Source: GCA-020344555 sp964548955 (lineage in GTDB: Bacteria > Planctomycetota > Phycisphaerae > UBA1845). Taken from it: a stretch of 14,762 nt of DNA. The stretch covers positions 1-14,762 of the forward strand of contig CAZJTP010000108.1 of assembly GCA_964548955.1 (NCBI GenBank), given 5' to 3'. This document shows, piece by piece, positions 1 to 7,929 of the stretch (positions within the stretch are counted from its first letter, which is position 1; the number at the start of each line of letters is the position of its first letter). A model generated the notes under the pieces. It did no database searches, was not told where the DNA came from, and saw only the letters and a program-made list of their open reading frames with translations. The position numbers were made by a program, and so were the translations under genes.

Positions 1-2
1 CG

Positions 3-3000
3 CACACTTGGGGCACGCCGCAACACGAGTTCTTCGACGATTTTGTGTACACTCACTCGGCGGATCCGACTCTTCTTGCCTTCGGTTGGACGTTCACAGG
101 CGAAGGTCTCGGGGATGGCACTTGGCCCCGGGAGAATGTCGTGTTCCTCACCGAAGGTGGTACACGCATCATGCGACTAATAGCCCGGACGGGTGGCGAT
201 CAGTTTTCCGAGCTGAACGCCCTCTACCAGGAATTGTCTCAACATGACTATCTGTCGGATCAGTGGGTTGGTGTTTACGAGCAGATCCGCGCAATTACTG
301 TTCCCGCGAGTTCCCAAGCGGGTATCGAAAGCCAGGCCGCCCGATTCTTGGAGGGTACGTACGTAGCACGAGTCAGACTCAGCAGTTCACCGGAAACCTA
401 TGAGGATCGCACCATCCAAACGTTCTTCTTATTGAATCAAGCCGATCCCTATGGTGAATGCGATTTTGAGTACCTTGCACATGCTCCTCTTTACAAACCT
501 TGGGACCGTGGAGCGGGCCTGTACAAGACGACGTACGAGTACTGCAACGAACATGACTGCCCTTGCGCCTATGATCCTGACAGCGTCACAGCTCCGCGCG
601 AAGAGAATCTCTACGGTTGGCATCTGTTGATACTGGTAATCAGTGATGGTACCGTCAGGTACTATGTAGACGGCGTCTCGTCTGCAACGCATGGCGGGCC
701 GTTCTACCCCGACATCACGATGCATATGTGTTTTTACAACTACTTCCACGTGTTCTTCGGATCGTCCGTTGACCAACGTGAGCACATGATGGACGTAGAC
801 TGGGTTTATCACGCGAAGGACATGGTACTGTCAGCGGCCTCGGTGGAATCGATCGTTGATTACTATCGCTTCGTCGGAGTGGACCGAAAGGACTCACTTC
901 CTGAGTGCTTGACGGACGTGCACTGCAACGATGAAAACGCGTGCACGGATGATGCGTGCGTTGGCGGTTCGTGCGACTATACAAACAATACGGATTCGTG
1001 TGACGATGGTATGTTCTGCACAGCAACGGACTTGTGTTCGGGCGGCGCATGTTTGGGGTCGGGCAATCCCTGTCCCGAGGTGTGCGATGAAGCCAACGAC
1101 GTCTGCGTAGATTGCCTGACCGGCGATGACTGCGACGACGCGAACTCATGCACGGACGACACGTGCGTGAGCGGTTCATGCGACTACACAGACAACACAG
1201 ATCCCTGTGACGATGGCATGTTCTGCACAGCAACGGACGTGTGTTCAGGAGGCACGTGTTCGGGTACGGGCAACCGCTGTCCCGGTCAGCTTTGCGACGA
1301 GGTTGGCGACCGCTGTGTTGATTGCCTTGAAGATACCGATTGCGACGATGGCATAGGATGTACGATCAACACGTGCAACGATACGACCGGCGAGTGCGAG
1401 TATCCGGTGGAGGTGGGCTCCTGCCTGATCGACGATGTCTGTTACTCTGAGGGAGCGACGAAGCCCGACAGCGAGTGCGAAGGCTGCCGACCGTCAGAGA
1501 ATGCGACCGACTGGTCGCCGCTCGCAGAGGGTACCGGGTGCGGCGATCCTGCGGATACGGTGTGCGATAATCCCGACACGTGCGATGGACAAGGCGTGTG
1601 TCAGCCGAATCACGAACCAGATACTACCGAATGCCGGGTGGACGCAGGCGACTGCGACGTGCCTGAGTACTGCGACGGAGCCGGCACCTGCCCGGAAGAC
1701 AGCTTCGAGCCGCCGGGCACGGCATGCGGTGATCCGACAAACGATGCGTGCACCGATCCCGACACGTGTGACGGTCAGGGTGCCTGTCTCGGCAACAACG
1801 AACCGAATGGAACGTCTTGCGAAGACGGGTTGTTCTGTAATGGCATGGAGACCTGCTCGTCGGGTACGTGCGTGGACGGGCCGGATCCTTGCCCGGGCGT
1901 TTGTAACGAAGACAACGATTCCTGCCCATGTGGTCAGGACTCGGATTGCGTGGAGGATGAGCTTCCCTGCACAACGGTACGATGCAACCAAGCGAGCGGC
2001 TGGTGTGAATGGCCGGTGGACTCTGGCAATTGTCTGATAGCCGGCCTGTGTTACGGCGATGGTGATACAAGTCTGGGCAACGATTGCCTGGTCTGCGACT
2101 CATTGACCAGTGTAGATGCTTGGACGCCGGCATTGATCGGCACAGCATGCGGTGACGACAGCGACACGATATGCACGGATCCAGATACGTGCGACGGATC
2201 CGGTACTTGCCTGCCGAACCATGCCCCCGATGGCACATCGTGCGAGGATGATCTGTTCTGCAACGGCGCGGATGCGTGCAGCAATGGTGCGTGCGCGTCT
2301 CCCGGCGATCCTTGCGATCCTGGCTGGGTATGCAACGAAGACTCTGACGTTTGCGAGTGTGACGATGCGGGCGACTGCGACGACGGCGACTCATGCACCG
2401 CTGACTCATGCGTAGACGGCAGCTGCGTCCACAGCGCGATCGATCCGTGCTGCGGGGACGGCACGTGCGGCGGAGGAGAGACATGTAGCAGTTGTCCGCA
2501 AGATTGCGGCTCATGCCCCGAGCCTTGTCCGAACGGGACGTGCGGTCCCGGCGAGGACCCATGCAATTGTCCGCAAGACTGCGGGCAACCGCCAACGAGT
2601 GAGGTTTTGGGATCCACATGCGATGACGACCTGGACAACGACTGCGATGGTCAGATGGACTGCGACGACGAGGATTGCCAGGAGTGCACGGAAGATTTCG
2701 ATTGCGATGATGGCCGGTTCTGCAATGGGACCGAGGTGTGCGTCGAATGCTGGTGCGGTCCAGGAACGTCTCCATGCGCAAACGATGAGTGTTGCGACGA
2801 AGCTGCAGATACATGCACGCCAGGACGCCTGTGTACGTCGGATGCGGGGTGTGATGATGGCGATCCTTGCACAGTAGACACCTGCGTTGATGGCTGTTGC
2901 GTAAACACGCCTGATTGCCTTAGCAGCGGCGAATGCGATGACGGTGATCCGTGTACGATCAACATTTGTGATCAGGGCTGTTGCACGTATGAGCCAGAGT

Positions 3001-3662
3001 GCGATACGGACGCAGATTGCGGCGACGGGGATCCTTGTACCGTCGATTCCTGCGACGACGGTTGCTGCGAGAACACCACCATCATATGCCCCAACAACCA
3101 GGTGTGCGCCGACGGTGAGTGCGTTTGGACGCTGGCGATACGTGTTCGCGTGGACGAAGATTCCGACGGGGATGGTGAGCCAGAAGCCGGAGATCCGTTT
3201 CCGCTGCAAGACCAACACTACGGAGACGGTGTGAGCGCTGAGCTGCCGGTTCCAGATCCTCCCTGTGACGCTGATGAGCTATGCGTGTTCATGTACTGGG
3301 CCGGTGATGATGTTCCTGCCGGACACGAGACAGACGATCCGCTGACGTTGATGCTAGACACGAACAAGAGCGTCATGGCTGTCTTTCAAGTCGTGTCATG
3401 CATCGACCATGCGGATTGCGATGACGACGGGCGCTACTGTAACGGCTCGGAGCAATGCGTAGAGGGTGAATGCCTCTCGGCTGGAGATCCCTGTGCGGAG
3501 GGGCAGATCTGCGACGAGGCGCTCGACCTCTGTTGTCGCCCGGGTCTTTGTGGAGCGGGTTGTGGATGTACGCCCGGTGCCCCAGCCGTTGGCCTGATCT
3601 TCCTCGGACTGATGGGTATGAGGTTCGTCGGTCCCTGCCGAAGAACAAGAGGTAGAAGATGA
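3..3662 (+). CDS. Giant secreted Cys-rich protein with GH16-like domain and C-terminal sorting tail (5' end missing)
   Basis: The frame is open from the first in-frame codon of the window, so the true start lies upstream; the GTG at 45 is only an internal Val. Residues below are counted from that GTG. Residues 1-260 resemble a glycoside hydrolase family 16 jelly roll: the ECDFE at 138-142 fits the E-x-D-x-E catalytic motif, followed by a GWHxLxxVxxDGTVRYYVDG-type strand pair (191-210) and a closing VDWVY strand (251-255). Residues 288-1027 are cysteine-rich modules, including CDDGxxCTxDxC units like the Dictyostelium CTDC repeat, CGDGxCxxGETCxxCPxDCG units and a CDDDLDNDCDG unit. Residues 1028-1116 resemble an InlB B-repeat (W-x-G-D core and a nksVmAVF ending). 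The end (1167-1205) has Gly/Cys, a hydrophobic stretch and RRTRGRR, a tripartite sorting or anchor signal. It probably acts outside the cell on or bound to polysaccharide. Whether the GH16 domain is active is unknown. Confidence 0.88.
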   Translation, partial: HTWGTPQHEFFDDFVYTHSADPTLLAFGWTFTGEGLGDGTWPRENVVFLTEGGTRIMRLIARTGGDQFSELNALYQELSQHDYLSDQWVGVYEQIRAITVPASSQAGIESQAARFLEGTYVARVRLSSSPETYEDRTIQTFFLLNQADPYGECDFEYLAHAPLYKPWDRGAGLYKTTYEYCNEHDCPCAYDPDSVTAPREENLYGWHLLILVISDGTVRYYVDGVSSATHGGPFYPDITMHMCFYNYFHVFFGSSVDQREHMMDVDWVYHAKDMVLSAASVESIVDYYRFVGVDRKDSLPECLTDVHCNDENACTDDACVGGSCDYTNNTDSCDDGMFCTATDLCSGGACLGSGNPCPEVCDEANDVCVDCLTGDDCDDANSCTDDTCVSGSCDYTDNTDPCDDGMFCTATDVCSGGTCSGTGNRCPGQLCDEVGDRCVDCLEDTDCDDGIGCTINTCNDTTGECEYPVEVGSCLIDDVCYSEGATKPDSECEGCRPSENATDWSPLAEGTGCGDPADTVCDNPDTCDGQGVCQPNHEPDTTECRVDAGDCDVPEYCDGAGTCPEDSFEPPGTACGDPTNDACTDPDTCDGQGACLGNNEPNGTSCEDGLFCNGMETCSSGTCVDGPDPCPGVCNEDNDSCPCGQDSDCVEDELPCTTVRCNQASGWCEWPVDSGNCLIAGLCYGDGDTSLGNDCLVCDSLTSVDAWTPALIGTACGDDSDTICTDPDTCDGSGTCLPNHAPDGTSCEDDLFCNGADACSNGACASPGDPCDPGWVCNEDSDVCECDDAGDCDDGDSCTADSCVDGSCVHSAIDPCCGDGTCGGGETCSSCPQDCGSCPEPCPNGTCGPGEDPCNCPQDCGQPPTSEVLGSTCDDDLDNDCDGQMDCDDEDCQECTEDFDCDDGRFCNGTEVCVECWCGPGTSPCANDECCDEAADTCTPGRLCTSDAGCDDGDPCTVDTCVDGCCVNTPDCLSSGECDDGDPCTINICDQGCCTYEPECDTDADCGDGDPCTVDSCDDGCCENTTIICPNNQVCADGECVWTLAIRVRVDEDSDGDGEPEAGDPFPLQDQHYGDGVSAELPVPDPPCDADELCVFMYWAGDDVPAGHETDDPLTLMLDTNKSVMAVFQVVSCIDHADCDDDGRYCNGSEQCVEGECLSAGDPCAEGQICDEALDLCCRPGLCGAGCGCTPGAPAVGLIFLGLMGMRFVGPCRRTRGRR
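906..1322 (+). repeat. Two tandem 69/70-codon Cys-rich units (906-1112, 1113-1322)
   Basis: Two adjacent units in the giant protein each begin at a Cys-Leu codon pair. Their cysteine order is nearly identical: C-x-D-x-C-x-D-(E/A)N-(A/S)CTDDxC, then CDYTxNTDxCDDGMFCTATDxCSGG. The nucleotide match is very high around the DDGMFCTATD segment (about 1000-1035 and 1207-1243), which points to recent duplication or gene conversion. A third, shorter and more divergent unit begins at 1323. Confidence 0.8.
1395..1634 (+). repeat. 80-codon ten-cysteine module, copy A
   Basis: This segment is exactly 240 bases long and matches copy B at 2004-2243. Cysteines fall at module residues 1, 10, 16, 28, 31, 49, 57, 63, 69 and 80 in both copies. 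Shared anchors include CE-x-PV at the start, W at 40, TxCGD at 47-51, PDTCDG at 60-65 and PNH at 71-73. By eye about 45% of residues are identical. It is probably a disulfide-knotted extracellular module. I know similar segments from secreted proteins of planctomycetes and myxobacteria but cannot name a domain. Confidence 0.8.
2004..2243 (+). repeat. 80-codon ten-cysteine module, copy B
   Basis: This is the partner of copy A at 1395-1634, equal in length and with all ten cysteines in register. Both copies lead into a SCEDxLFCNGxxxCSxGxC-type unit, directly after copy B and one further module after copy A. The duplicated block is therefore larger than the 80 residues and includes this following unit. 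Confidence 0.8.
2850..3101 (+). repeat. Three 84-base (28-residue) CTDC-type repeats
   Basis: Units begin at the Cys codons at 2850, 2934 and 3018, spaced exactly 84 bases apart. Each encodes C-D/G-DGDPCTxxxC followed by a GCC pair, the pattern of the Dictyostelium slime-mould repeat (CTDC). This is the most regular part of the giant protein and immediately precedes the InlB-B-like domain. Confidence 0.8.
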
Positions 3663-3853
3663 CAGAGACATATAGAACTCAGGATAACCAAACGTACTTG
3701 GTGGCTGGGCGTGGCGCCCTGGGCTTGGTCGGCATGCTTGCCGCTGCTCCGGGATGCGGTCTTGTGCTTCCGCCTCCTCCTCCTGAGCAGCCCGGTGTGA
3801 ACGCCATTGTTGCGGTAGTGGAGGATGCTTACGACCAGCTAGAGCAGGCGTAG
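3659..3853 (+). CDS. Lipoprotein-like N-terminal fragment, cut by in-frame TAG
   Basis: The ATG overlaps the TGA of the upstream giant gene as ATGA, and AAGAGG (3647-3652) lies six bases before it, so translation is probably coupled. The 64 residues start with a polar n-region and a hydrophobic stretch (about 20-31) ending in Ala-Pro-Gly-Cys33, an imperfect lipobox. A run of five prolines (38-42) and an amphipathic helix follow. The frame stops at TAG 3851-3853, three bases before the continuing open frame at 3857-4432. The fragment has an export signal and almost no mature domain, while the downstream part has a domain and no signal. I therefore read both as one gene with a nonsense codon (pseudogene), or less likely a readthrough gene or a sequencing error. 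Confidence 0.6.
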   Translation: MTETYRTQDNQTYLVAGRGALGLVGMLAAAPGCGLVLPPPPPEQPGVNAIVAVVEDAYDQLEQA

Positions 3854-3856
3854 GGT

Positions 3857-4432
3857 GTGTTCCTTGCTGCCGACGGTGTCGAAGACGCAACGATGACGCG
3901 CGCCCGGAGCACGCTGGGGGCCAGCCTGGCGACCGCGTTCCGCTCGCCATCGGAGCGGGAGTCGGGCGATGTGGGTGCTAGCATCGCGCTTGGCCGGTTT
4001 AAGCTTGATGACAACGGGCGATTGAGTGTGGTGGCGAGCATCGTACAGGAGAACGGAGCTCAGCGATGGTGCACCGAGTATACCCTTGAGCGCGACGGTG
4101 CCGATTGGGTCATTGCGCAGACAAATGATGCATGGCCAGATTGCCCAATCAACTCTCAGGGTGAGGCAACCTACCACGCTATCCTGGAACGAGCACGCAG
4201 CGCCGAATGCCTTGGTCTTTGGACGAACGTGGGAACTTGCGAGGAGTGGCTATACATCGGGGAGGGCCTCGGATACGGCGGGTCGATATACTACTTCGAT
4301 GGGAGGACAGGCCTGCCAGTTGCGGAAGAGTGGTGTACTGATGTGGATGAAGGTGACGGCCCCTGCCGCTTCGTTTTTGGCAACGTGGAATGTGTGCCGA
4401 ATATCACTGAGATCATTCCGTGCGACCGTTAG
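3857..4432 (+). CDS. Continuation of the interrupted lipoprotein; C-terminal W/Y-rich domain, unknown function
   Basis: This is the same frame as 3659-3853, separated from it only by TAG and one further codon. A GTG at 3857 and an ATG at 3890 could start translation, but neither has a spaced Shine-Dalgarno sequence and neither gives a signal peptide. The first about 60 residues continue the helix-rich sequence begun upstream. A beta-rich part follows (VVASIVQENGAQRWCTEY...). A C-terminal module of about 65 residues carries W-x-N-V-G-T-C-x-E-W, GYGGSIYYFD, TGLPVAEEW and paired cysteines near the end. The sequence still looks protein-like and in frame to the TAG stop, so any disabling mutation is probably recent. 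I do not recognise the family. Confidence 0.6.
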   Translation: MFLAADGVEDATMTRARSTLGASLATAFRSPSERESGDVGASIALGRFKLDDNGRLSVVASIVQENGAQRWCTEYTLERDGADWVIAQTNDAWPDCPINSQGEATYHAILERARSAECLGLWTNVGTCEEWLYIGEGLGYGGSIYYFDGRTGLPVAEEWCTDVDEGDGPCRFVFGNVECVPNITEIIPCDR

Positions 4433-4482
4433 CCGTTGCCGTCCGCACGCAATCGTGGGCAAACAGAAAGGAGCTGCAGCGT

Positions 4483-4914
4483 CTAGCGCTCGCCACTCGG
4501 TGAGGTTGGCGCCTCCCACGTACCGAAGTCGGAACCAAAGACTCCGCGCGGATGTTGCTCCCATGTACCTGAGATCGTCACACCCACCAACTCCTCGGTC
4601 GCTGCTCGCTGCCCGTGATATGTAATCGCCACTCCGGCCGGGAAATCTACGGTGAATTCGATGTAGCCGTCGGCACCGGAGCTTATCACAGCTTCACCGG
4701 TCCCAAGAACGAGATCAATCACACGGGCTCGAGCAAGGTCGTTGCCCTGTTTCTCGAGCTCTGCGATCGCACCCGCGCTGTCCTTCCCCTGGATGACGTG
4801 CGCGGAGGGCTCAGTGCTTGAGCCTACGGCGCCGCGTCCGCAACCACCCGGAAGGACCAGCAACAGAAGGACCATGGGTAGCGCATTCGTTCTAGTCGGG
4901 CTCGAAAGCAACAT
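4483..4914 (-). CDS. Small putative lipoprotein, beta-rich, unknown function
   Basis: The open frame extends to 5082, but the start at 4914 is chosen because AGGA lies six bases upstream. It also gives a normal signal peptide: n-region with Arg, hydrophobic PMVLLLLV, then Leu-Pro-Gly-Gly-Cys25. The -3 residue is Pro, so the lipobox is imperfect. In-frame ATGs at 4947 and 4929 lack a ribosome site. The mature part (about 118 residues) has no further Cys. It opens with a short charged helix (AIAELEKQGNDLARARVIDL) and then alternating strands (GYIEFTVDFPAGVAITY ... VGVTISGTW), ending WEAPTSPSGER. It converges with the gene ending at 4432, only 50 bases away, with no clear terminator between. The protein is unrecognised. 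Confidence 0.65.
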   Translation of the reverse strand: MLLSSPTRTNALPMVLLLLVLPGGCGRGAVGSSTEPSAHVIQGKDSAGAIAELEKQGNDLARARVIDLVLGTGEAVISSGADGYIEFTVDFPAGVAITYHGQRAATEELVGVTISGTWEQHPRGVFGSDFGTWEAPTSPSGER

Positions 4915-5456
4915 GGAGAATCCTGCCATGACGTTGGGTCGCTTCATCACAAAGGCTATCGGTAACCCGAGACGGCAAGTCGACTCGGCCGAAACGCCGG
5001 CGCTGTCATTTGCGCTCGTGCACCGAGGCGACCGTGGTTGTCTAGTCACGAGCCGGCCTGGCGACGTGGTAGATCGACTCAAATAAGTACGGTTAGGAAT
5101 TATCGGTCGTATGCCTCATTGGAGGGGAACGACGGTCGCAGGTCTCACGAACCTGAAGCAGACGAGATTTCGGGCCATCGAGAGCGCTCAGTCATCGGCT
5201 CGTGCCTCGGCCGGGCCGAGTCTTGATCGCGCATCTCAGGCACGTGGTTTCGGGTCGGGCAACGAAACGATTACGGGCACTTTTACGGGTACTCCGCCTG
5301 AATCCCTTGTCCTTCTGTGTCCTCTCGTGTACCCTGGTGTCACTATGTGTCCCGCATCGATTGGCGATGCGATCAAGATGTGGTGTTAAGGACGTTTAAG
5401 AAGGCTTCCCGGAAGAATCGATTCCCCCCGCCTCCATGGACGTACCTTCCCCGCTT

Positions 5457-5479
5457 GAGCCTTCCGTGGTGTAAGGCTC
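5457..5479. repeat. Short stem-loop, 7 bp
   Basis: GAGCCTT (5457-5463) and AAGGCTC (5473-5479) form a perfect 7-bp stem with a nine-base loop. No T-run follows on either strand, so it is not a standard intrinsic terminator. Confidence 0.4.
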
Positions 5480-5634
5480 GCTTCACATCTTGCGCCGTTC
5501 TTGCCTTCTTCCTTCCACTGGCCAAGCGGATGAGCCGGCCGTCGGATTTCAGGAGCATCGGGTTCAGCCTGGCGCGTCGGTCGTGCGCGACAAGCCTCCG
5601 GCTCTTCGCCAGGTCCTTGGCACAAGGAGTACAC

Positions 5635-5654
5635 CCCGATTGTCTGAAATCGGG
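5635..5654. repeat. Short stem-loop, 7 bp
   Basis: CCCGATT (5635-5641) and AATCGGG (5648-5654) form a perfect stem around a six-base loop. No T-run follows. Its role is unknown. Confidence 0.4.
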
Positions 5655-6037
5655 ACACAACGACATGCCCGAGCGGCCGGCTGGAAAGAACCTCGAGGAC
5701 CGCAGCTCCGATAATCATAGGGTTCTCGGCAACTGGAATGCCAGCTGAGGTCTTCGGGATGCACAGGCTCTGTTTTCGATGCGCATCTGGCTCAAAGTCC
5801 GGTAGCCGTTTCCATTCACACCACGGTCTTGCTGCCCGCGGCGTTCCTGGTACGCTGCTAAGCACCTGTCCGACCTTGAAACGGGAGCTGTGCCCATGAT
5901 CTGCTGCCCGAAATGTGAGCGAGCGAGAGGCACAACGCCACGGCCTCCTTGCCCGTGAGGGGCCGCTGGGTGGCAGCCGGTGGTCAGGAGAGACCGAGAC
6001 CCAACCGCAACGCGTATCTCTAAAGTCGGAGGTTCTA

Positions 6038-6838
6038 ATGATGTCCTTGCCGCGTCCGCTGTTCGTCACCACTCTGCTTGCCACAATAGCCCTTGTTGCC
6101 GGCTGTCCAGTCGGCCTCTCGGATGCAGAGTGTATGGCTATTCTTGAAGGCTGCCTCGACTCGTCGGCAGAAATTGACGATCCCGTCGAGGCTATCTGTG
6201 AGTGCGCCCGTGAAGTGGCTAGAGGTCTGAACGGTGGCTGCTGTGCGCACCCGTGGGGAGATCAGCTGAATATAGATGGCCTTACGCGATGCACGTACGC
6301 GGAGCAGCTTGCGGAGGATCTGATGATTCTCTGCGAAGGCGGTTGTCTTGTCAATCGAGACTGTGATGACGCGCTATTCTGCAATGGCGCCGAAGTGTGC
6401 ATCGACAACCAATGCGTTTCAGGCCAGAATCCGTGCGAGGTGGAAGAGGAATGTAATGAAGAACAAGAGCAATGCGAAGGCGGCGTCGGTGACATGTTGG
6501 TGAGCCTCGCCAACAATTCGCCCAGCTTCAACGTCGATGTTACACTGTTCTACCATAACGATGACGATATCCCTGACGCGCTCTTGACTGAGATCGGCAC
6601 GGAGCGCAATTTGACGATAGGGCCGGGGGCGAAGGCCTCGTTCAGGGAATACTGTGACAACCTGCAGGCAATTGTCATCGACGATGCTGACCTTGTTGTG
6701 GTCGGCGCCTTGGGGCCCGAGACGAGCAGCGAGGTGCTTCACGTGGATGAGCATTTTGAATGCGGCAGCGAAATTGTCTTTACGTTCACCCATCCCGACG
6801 TGATCTTTGACTTCGATGTCACAGTTGAGGTTTACTGA
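6038..6838 (+). CDS. Cys-rich lipoprotein with one CDD-type repeat
   Basis: Tandem ATGs at 6038 and 6041 follow GGAGG (6028-6032) at five or eight bases; the upstream extension to 5915 has no ribosome site. The 266-residue product begins with a lipoprotein signal ending Leu-Val-Ala-Gly-Cys23. Residues 30-105 hold many cysteines (an ECxxILxGC pair, CEC, CC, CTYAEQL...C, GGC). Residues 109-146 form one DCDDxLFCNGxExCxxxxC...NPC...EC module, the same type that is repeated in the giant protein at 3-3662. Residues 150-266 are a Cys-poor beta-rich domain with one central Cys pair and an alternating acidic end (FDFDVTVEVY). The shared module suggests both act at the cell surface of the same organism. 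The function is not recognised. Confidence 0.8.
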   Translation: MMSLPRPLFVTTLLATIALVAGCPVGLSDAECMAILEGCLDSSAEIDDPVEAICECAREVARGLNGGCCAHPWGDQLNIDGLTRCTYAEQLAEDLMILCEGGCLVNRDCDDALFCNGAEVCIDNQCVSGQNPCEVEEECNEEQEQCEGGVGDMLVSLANNSPSFNVDVTLFYHNDDDIPDALLTEIGTERNLTIGPGAKASFREYCDNLQAIVIDDADLVVVGALGPETSSEVLHVDEHFECGSEIVFTFTHPDVIFDFDVTVEVY

Positions 6839-6955
6839 CGGAACTCTGTAGTGAATCGAGGAGGAGCGTGTATTCGGGTTATCCCGGGCGTCGGGCGTGG
6901 GTTACAGGCGACTTGAGGCGCGTACTCTTCTTGAGCGATAAGGCCCTGCATGCGT

Positions 6956-6960
6956 GGAGG
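6956..6960 (+). promoter_or_regulatory. Shine-Dalgarno GGAGG deciding the 6967 start
   Basis: GGAGG sits six bases before ATG 6967. This favours that start over the GTG at 6868, whose purine run (6858-6866) is only one to three bases away. It also places the hydrophobic signal peptide at the N-terminus. Confidence 0.6.
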
Positions 6961-6966
6961 TTGAAG

Positions 6967-7803
6967 ATGGAGAGCAATACCGCTCGCTATGATCCCTGGA
7001 CAAAGGTATGCTTCTTAAACGTCGCGCTCGCGGCCTTGCTCACGCAAGCGACGATCATGTGGAACGCTGGCTGCGACTCAGTAGGTCCCGGCGAAGCCAC
7101 ATCAACTACCTGGTACGAAGCTTGGGACAACGCGGAACCGGGTACTTACATGCCATCTGCTTGTGATATTGCATCTGACTGTACGTTTATCGCAGGCGAT
7201 GCTTCCTCCTGGTTCCTTGGAGATACCGCCTCTAACGACGACGAGTGTGAGCCAGATCTTAACATGGCAGAAGTCATATCGGAGCAGGGAAGCCAACGGC
7301 TCAGACTTACCGTTGGCCAACCATATTATGATGACGGCTGTCGCGATGACATTTTCATAGGCGCTGTCGATCCCTATCCTTCCGTGGCGCTTGCTCCCAA
7401 CACCCACATCTCGTTTCATGAAAACGGGGAGATGATTAACCCGCAGCCGCATTCCGGCGTTCTCGGCAGTGGCTCTCTGTGTGGCCTCCCTCCCTGCGGG
7501 GATAAAACATACTTGAAGCTTGTGGACAATCACGATAGGTCCCTTCTCTACATCCTGCAACGCTCGGAGCGTGATCAACCATTTCCCGCCGGTATAAAGC
7601 CTATAGTCATCGGGTTACTCGCGGGAACATACCATGAGATCTTCTTGGATCCCGACGAGACGTTCTATGAACGAAATCTTTTCGACGACTTCAGCCAAAT
7701 AGAGGGTTTTGATGGAGTCAATGCCAGAATCACCGGTGTCGGCTTTGAAATGAATGGGGCTGGCTCCTGCACAATTGATGACATCTTGATTACCGAACGA
7801 TAG
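6967..7803 (+). CDS. Putative lipoprotein with jelly-roll-like domain, unknown function
   Basis: The 278-residue product starts with a Lys/Arg n-region, a hydrophobic core (about 15-31) and Asn-Ala-Gly-Cys36, an imperfect lipobox. The mature part has the alternating strands, conserved Trp/Tyr and paired cysteines of a beta-sandwich. It runs TWYEAWDNAEPGTY near the start, then QRLRLTVGQPYYDDGC, a GLPPCGDKTYLKLVD segment, and an end with NARITGVGFEMNGAG then CTIDDILI. Carbohydrate-binding-like jelly rolls often end with such a VxxxGxGxxxIDDI strand pair, so a binding role is possible, but this is inference. The gene is 128 bases downstream of the 6038 gene on the same strand and may or may not share its transcript. 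It converges with the 7930 gene. Confidence 0.78.
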   Translation: MESNTARYDPWTKVCFLNVALAALLTQATIMWNAGCDSVGPGEATSTTWYEAWDNAEPGTYMPSACDIASDCTFIAGDASSWFLGDTASNDDECEPDLNMAEVISEQGSQRLRLTVGQPYYDDGCRDDIFIGAVDPYPSVALAPNTHISFHENGEMINPQPHSGVLGSGSLCGLPPCGDKTYLKLVDNHDRSLLYILQRSERDQPFPAGIKPIVIGLLAGTYHEIFLDPDETFYERNLFDDFSQIEGFDGVNARITGVGFEMNGAGSCTIDDILITER

Positions 7804-7929
7804 CGCGCTGGCACGCTCCGGCACCTTGATGTCAGCATGCGATGTCGGGTCGGAGCTCTGAGCAGAGACGATAGCTCGGCACAACGTGCCACGCCCGAGT
7901 CGCGGGAATTGGCCAGTGTAGAACAACGT

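Larger units (their letters stand above)
4915..6037. other. 1.1 kb interval without a supportable gene
   Basis: Short open frames occur on both strands, but none has a ribosome site with a signal peptide or a motif I recognise, and the overlapping frames compete over 5386-6084. The minus-strand frame of 5386-6084 contains a moderately protein-like stretch (about 5650-5790, ...PVAENPMIIGAAVLEVL...) that could be the worn remnant of a gene. Two short perfect stem-loops lie here (5457-5479 and 5635-5654). The last about 100 bases would be the upstream region of the 6038 gene. Confidence 0.5.

Noticed and set aside
45..47. GTG as the true start of the giant protein
   Set aside because: The frame stays open to the window edge and the upstream codons (HTWGTPQHEFFDDF) continue the first strand of the GH16-like domain; no signal peptide follows the GTG.
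1624..2814. Long minus-strand open frame of about 396 codons opposite the giant gene
   Set aside because: It mirrors the cysteine-rich codons of the plus strand, is rich in Arg/Ser/Cys with no domain, and lacks a signal or ribosome site. The plus-strand frame has clear repeats and domains.
3851..3853. TAG read as a sense codon through genetic code change
   Set aside because: Several other genes in the window end in TAG at positions where their domains finish, so TAG is a normal stop here.
5111..5748. Plus-strand frames at 5111-5389 and 5317-5748 as transposase remnants
   Set aside because: No DDE residues, no terminal inverted repeats and no target duplication were visible; the sequences match nothing I recognise.
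6868..6870. GTG 6868 as start of the 6967 gene
   Set aside because: The purine run is only one to three bases away and the resulting N-terminus would place a 33-residue polar extension before the signal peptide. ATG 6967 has an ideally spaced GGAGG.
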